DNA of 7,849 bases from Kordiimonadaceae bacterium UBA4441. GTDB lineage: Bacteria; Pseudomonadota; Alphaproteobacteria; Sphingomonadales; Emcibacteraceae. The stretch spans positions 1 through 7,849 of the forward strand of contig DGPL01000037.1 in NCBI GenBank assembly GCA_002390425.1, in the 5' to 3' direction. The notes under the pieces were generated by a model. The model saw only the letters and a program-made list of their open reading frames with translations, was not told the origin of the DNA and ran no database searches. How positions within the stretch are numbered: the first letter of the stretch is position 1; each line of letters opens with the position of its first letter. Shown here piece by piece: positions 4,133-7,849 of the stretch. Position numbers and translations under genes: made by a program.

Positions 4133-7100
4133 TTATTCTCCTGGTCCTGTATAAGCTGATAATGAGGTTGCGGCGGCGGCCATTTCTTCTAGAGCGCGTT
4201 TATATTCAACGGGCATTACTTTGACGAATTTCGGCAAATAACCATCAATATTCGCGAGAATTTTTTTGGCTTGAGCACTGTCTGTATAACGCGCATGATT
4301 TTCAAGAAGTTGCACGAGGCGTTCTTTATCGTTACCTGACATATTGCCGCGTAAAACGTCAACGCGTCCGTGTCCCTCTAATTCGCCGGCACCATGTAAT
4401 TTCGCCATGGCATCTTCTTCTGGTAATGGTTCAAGCTCTACCATTGCAAGGTTACAGCGTTTTTCAAACTCGCCTTCTTCGTCAAGAACGTAAGCGATAC
4501 CGCCGCTCATGCCGGCTGCAAAATTTCGCCCAGTTGGGCCAATGACTACGATACAACCGCCGGTCATATATTCACAGCCGTGGTCTCCCACCCCTTCAAC
4601 GACGGCTATGGCGCCGCTGTTTCGAACGGCAAAACGCTCTCCGGCAAATCCACGGAAATAAGCTTCTCCATTGATGGCACCAAATAGAACTGTATTGCCG
4701 ACAATGATGCTGTCTTCTGGGACAATTTTTGAATTTTGCGGTGGATAAACGATCAGCTTACCGCCGCTTAATCCTTTGCCGACGTAATCGTTCGCTTCCC
4801 CTTCTAGTTCGAATGTAATACCTTTGGCGACGAATGCACCAAAACTCTGGCCAGCGATACCGTTTAGTTTAATATGAATGGTATCATCCGTAAGTCCTTT
4901 GTGGCCATATTTCTTGGCAAGCTCACCTGATAGCATTGCACCCGTCGAACGATCATAATTATGAATATCGGCGCTAATTTGAACAGGCGTTTTATTTTCG
5001 AGCGCTTCTTTCGCATCTTCAATTAAACGGCGATCAAGGATGTCATCAATTTCATGTTCTTGCGATTTTGTATTATAAATATCATCGCCTTTTTGTTCCT
5101 GAACACGGTGGAAAATTTTTGAAAAATCCAATCCATCGCTTTTCCAATGTGAAATGGCGTCATTTTTATCAAGAAGTTCTGATTTGCCAATGATTTCATT
5201 AAGGTTTCTGACGCCCATTTCGGCCATTATTTTTCGCGCTTCTTCGGCAACGAAGAAGAAATAATTAATCACATGCTCTGGCTTTCCGGTAAATTTGCGT
5301 CTTAGAACAGGATCTTGTGTCGCGACCCCAACAGGACAAGTATTAAGGTGACATTTTCTCATCATGATACACCCTGATGCTATAAGTGGCGCCGTGGCAA
5401 ATCCAAATTCATCAGCGCCCAGAAGCGCCCCTATAATCACATCTCGTCCGGTTTTTAATCCGCCGTCGACTTGTACAGAAATACGGTCACGCAGGCGGTT
5501 TAAAACGAGCGTTTGTTGCGTTTCAGCAAGTCCAATCTCCCAAGGGGACCCGGCATGCTTAAGGCTGGTAAGCGGGCTTGCACCCGTACCACCGTCAAAA
5601 CCTGAAATAGTAAGATGATCTGCTTTGGCTTTTGAAACGCCGGCAGCAACGGTTCCTACCCCAATTTCAGAAACCAGTTTTACGCTTATACGTGCGTCTC
5701 TATTAACGTTTTTAAGGTCATAGATAAGCTGCGCTAAATCTTCAATTGAATAAATATCATGATGCGGCGGTGGTGAAATAAGACCCACACCAGGCGTCGA
5801 ATGGCGCACTTTGGCGATAACGGGGTCCACTTTATGACCAGGTAATTGACCGCCTTCGCCGGGCTTGGCCCCTTGCGCCATTTTGATTTGAATGTCATCG
5901 GCATTAACCAGATACTCTGTCGTCACGCCAAACCGGCCAGATGCAACTTGCTTAATGGCACTTCTTCTTAAATCGCCATTTCTATCCGGTGTAAAACGGT
6001 CCGGTTCTTCGCCGCCCTCACCAGTATTGGATTTCCCGCCGATTTTATTCATGGCAATCGCAAGCGTCGTATGCGCTTCGCGGCTGATCGACCCAAATGA
6101 CATGGCACCCGTTGCAAATCGTTTAACGATTTCAGTGGCACTTTCTACTTCATCGAGTGGGATAGATTTACCTGTTGGTTTAATTTTAAATAAACCACGC
6201 GGCGTCATTAATTTCTCGGACTGTTCATTGATGATGCGTGCATATTCATTATAAGTTTCCGCGGAATTACCTCGTACGGCATGCTGTAGACTGCTGATGC
6301 TATCAGAATTCCATTGATGGGCTTCACCGCGGACACGGACGGCATAATCGCCACCCACATCAAGTGATTTTTTATAAATTAAACTGTCACCATAAGCTTG
6401 TGCATGTCGCATGATGGTTTCTTTGGAAACTTCGCGTAAGCAAACACCCTCGATAGCGGACTTTGTGTTGGTGAAATATTTTTCGATAAATTCACTGTTT
6501 AACCCGACTGCATCAAAAATTTGCGCGCCGCAATAAGATTGGTATGTGGAAATGCCCATTTTTGACATTACTTTCAGGATACCTTTATTGATGGCTTTTA
6601 CATATCTGTTCTTTGCAGTTATCGCGTTTACCTCTTCCGGTAATTGCGGCAACATATTTTCTATGGTTTCAAAGGCAAGATAGGGATTAATGGCCTCCGC
6701 ACCATACCCCGCGAGCGCACAGAAATGATGTACTTCACGTGCCTCACCAGTTTCAACCACTAGCCCTACACTTGTACGCAATCCCTTGCGAATCAAATGA
6801 TGATGTACGGATGACGTAGCAAGTAAGGCCGGAATAGCAATTTTTTCTGCTGAAACATTTCTATCCGATAGTATGATAATATTATCACCTTCGATAACGG
6901 CAACCTCTGCGAGCAGGCAAATGCTTTCGATGGCATTATACATGCCTTCTGCGCCGAGTTCGGCATTATAGGTGCAATCAACAGTAATAGTTCTAAAGTC
7001 ATTATCTGGGATATCACCAATGGTACGGATTTTTTCCAAATCCTGATTGCGTAAAATTGGCTGACCGACTTCTAATCTTTTGTGTGTGCCTATACCTTCA

Positions 7101-7849
7101 AGGTCCAGCAAGTTAGGACGTGGGCCGATGAAGGAAACAAGCGACATTACCGCTTCTTCGCGAATTGGATCAATTGGCGGATTGGTCACTTGGGCAAAAC
7201 ATTGCTTGAAATAAGTGTAAAGCAGTTTTGACTTATCCGATAAGGCGGAAATTGGCGTGTCCGTCCCCATTGAGCCAAGGGCTTCTTGACCACTTGTAAC
7301 CATCGGCGGAAACAAAAGCTTCATATCTTCTTGTGTATATCCGAACGCTTGTTGCTTTTGTAAAAGATCAGCGCCACTAGAGGGCTGAGGGGCTACCTCG
7401 CTTGGCAATTCCTCTAGTTTAATTTGTGTGCGGTTCAATATATCTTGATAATCAAAGGCTGTTGCCATTTCATGTTTAATATCTTCGTCTGAAATGATGC
7501 GACCTTCCGCCGTATCAATGAGCAACATTTTACCCGGTTGTAGGCGCCATTTTTGAACGATATTTTCTTCAGGAATTGGCAACACGCCTGATTCTGAGGC
7601 CAATATCACCATATCATCATCGGTCACAATATAACGCGCGGGGCGTAGCCCGTTTCGGTCAAGTGTCGCACCGATTTGAATACCGTCAGTAAAGGCGACA
7701 GCCGACGGTCCATCCCAAGGTTCCATGAGGGCAGCGTGATATTCATAGAACGCACGCCGTTCTGCGCTCATTAACGGATTCCCAGCCCACGCTTCAGGGA
7801 TTAACATTGTCATCGCGTGCATGATGCTATAGCCGCCAGCAACCAAAAG
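4133..7849 (-). CDS. gltB: Glutamate synthase (NADPH) large subunit, 5' end outside the window
   Basis: The alpha subunit releases ammonia from glutamine, channels it to the FMN site and makes glutamate from 2-oxoglutarate. Residue numbers count from the Met at 7844-7846, which is not the real start: the frame runs on to the edge, and the first visible part (GGYSIMHAMTMLIPEAWAGN) is inside the glutaminase domain. About 280-310 residues including the catalytic N-terminal Cys are missing; the offset to the cluster cysteines of the Azospirillum enzyme (1102, 1108, 1113) agrees. Visible in order: the end of the class II amidotransferase domain (about 1-120), the central domain (about 180-460), the FMN/synthase domain (about 560-880) with GAMSFGSISREAH and SGFDGGTGASP, the 3Fe-4S cysteines C826-x5-C832-x4-C837, and the C-terminal beta-helix domain (about 960-1160) with repeated GxxxG turns such as GLSGGKLIVYPP. 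It is intact within the window and is followed by gltD. The promoter lies outside the window. Confidence 0.98.
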   Translation of the reverse strand, partial: LLVAGGYSIMHAMTMLIPEAWAGNPLMSAERRAFYEYHAALMEPWDGPSAVAFTDGIQIGATLDRNGLRPARYIVTDDDMVILASESGVLPIPEENIVQKWRLQPGKMLLIDTAEGRIISDEDIKHEMATAFDYQDILNRTQIKLEELPSEVAPQPSSGADLLQKQQAFGYTQEDMKLLFPPMVTSGQEALGSMGTDTPISALSDKSKLLYTYFKQCFAQVTNPPIDPIREEAVMSLVSFIGPRPNLLDLEGIGTHKRLEVGQPILRNQDLEKIRTIGDIPDNDFRTITVDCTYNAELGAEGMYNAIESICLLAEVAVIEGDNIIILSDRNVSAEKIAIPALLATSSVHHHLIRKGLRTSVGLVVETGEAREVHHFCALAGYGAEAINPYLAFETIENMLPQLPEEVNAITAKNRYVKAINKGILKVMSKMGISTYQSYCGAQIFDAVGLNSEFIEKYFTNTKSAIEGVCLREVSKETIMRHAQAYGDSLIYKKSLDVGGDYAVRVRGEAHQWNSDSISSLQHAVRGNSAETYNEYARIINEQSEKLMTPRGLFKIKPTGKSIPLDEVESATEIVKRFATGAMSFGSISREAHTTLAIAMNKIGGKSNTGEGGEEPDRFTPDRNGDLRRSAIKQVASGRFGVTTEYLVNADDIQIKMAQGAKPGEGGQLPGHKVDPVIAKVRHSTPGVGLISPPPHHDIYSIEDLAQLIYDLKNVNRDARISVKLVSEIGVGTVAAGVSKAKADHLTISGFDGGTGASPLTSLKHAGSPWEIGLAETQQTLVLNRLRDRISVQVDGGLKTGRDVIIGALLGADEFGFATAPLIASGCIMMRKCHLNTCPVGVATQDPVLRRKFTGKPEHVINYFFFVAEEARKIMAEMGVRNLNEIIGKSELLDKNDAISHWKSDGLDFSKIFHRVQEQKGDDIYNTKSQEHEIDDILDRRLIEDAKEALENKTPVQISADIHNYDRSTGAMLSGELAKKYGHKGLTDDTIHIKLNGIAGQSFGAFVAKGITFELEGEANDYVGKGLSGGKLIVYPPQNSKIVPEDSIIVGNTVLFGAINGEAYFRGFAGERFAVRNSGAIAVVEGVGDHGCEYMTGGCIVVIGPTGRNFAAGMSGGIAYVLDEEGEFEKRCNLAMVELEPLPEEDAMAKLHGAGELEGHGRVDVLRGNMSGNDKERLVQLLENHARYTDSAQAKKILANIDGYLPKFVKVMPVEYKRALEEMAAAATSLSAYTGPGE

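Noticed and set aside
5364..6254. Plus-strand open frames at 5364-5618 and 5892-6254
   Set aside because: They are antisense to conserved parts of gltB (FMN domain), have no start signals, and their translations look like shadow peptides.
7844..7846. Met codon as the start of gltB
   Set aside because: The frame stays open to the edge, and the protein begins in the middle of the glutaminase domain, so the real start lies beyond the window.
1..7849. Search for mobile elements, CRISPR arrays, tRNA, rRNA, riboswitches or a defence system
   Set aside because: No transposase, integrase, regular spaced repeats or recognisable RNA gene is visible. Apart from the left 1.1 kb, the window is ordinary core metabolism.

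Overview
The window looks like chromosomal DNA from a moderately AT-rich alphaproteobacterium. The evidence is the gltB-gltD order of an NADPH-dependent bacterial glutamate synthase, a DUF983 protein of the type common in that class, a palindrome matching the FNR/FixK-type consensus, and a 124-codon hypothetical protein that resembles conserved alphaproteobacterial proteins. The class assignment is an inference, and no species is proposed.

Right half (about 2.7-7.85 kb, minus strand): gltB, which enters from the right edge and lacks its 5' end, is followed after 2 nt by complete gltD. Together they encode both subunits of glutamate synthase (GOGAT), which makes two glutamates from glutamine and 2-oxoglutarate using NADPH. 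A hairpin terminator just after gltD closes this unit.

Middle (1.1-2.6 kb, minus strand): a tight three-gene unit encodes a SlyX-family coiled-coil protein, a beta-hydroxyacid dehydrogenase (3-hydroxyisobutyrate dehydrogenase/glyoxylate reductase type) and a DUF983 zinc-ribbon membrane protein. The gaps are 9 and 14 nt. Its last stop codon overlaps the stop codon of a convergent plus-strand gene.

Left part (0-1.1 kb): a conserved uncharacterised plus-strand gene (about 772-1101) and a 69-residue two-helix membrane protein (390-599, minus) are divergent. Their shared spacer holds a perfect TTGAC-N4-GTCAA palindrome, so oxygen- or NO-responsive control of one or both genes is plausible. The small membrane gene ends in a 3' region with three hairpins, the last a strong intrinsic terminator. 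At the left edge is the active-site region of a BTLCP/DUF920 transglutaminase-like cysteine peptidase. It lacks the usual N-terminal part and signal peptide, shows a possible one-base frameshift, and abuts a small plus-strand ORF, so this looks like a decayed or rearranged locus.

No mobile element, CRISPR array, tRNA or rRNA was found, and I see no clear new multi-gene system. The best leads are the FNR-type box with the two uncharacterised genes around it, and the broken peptidase junction.
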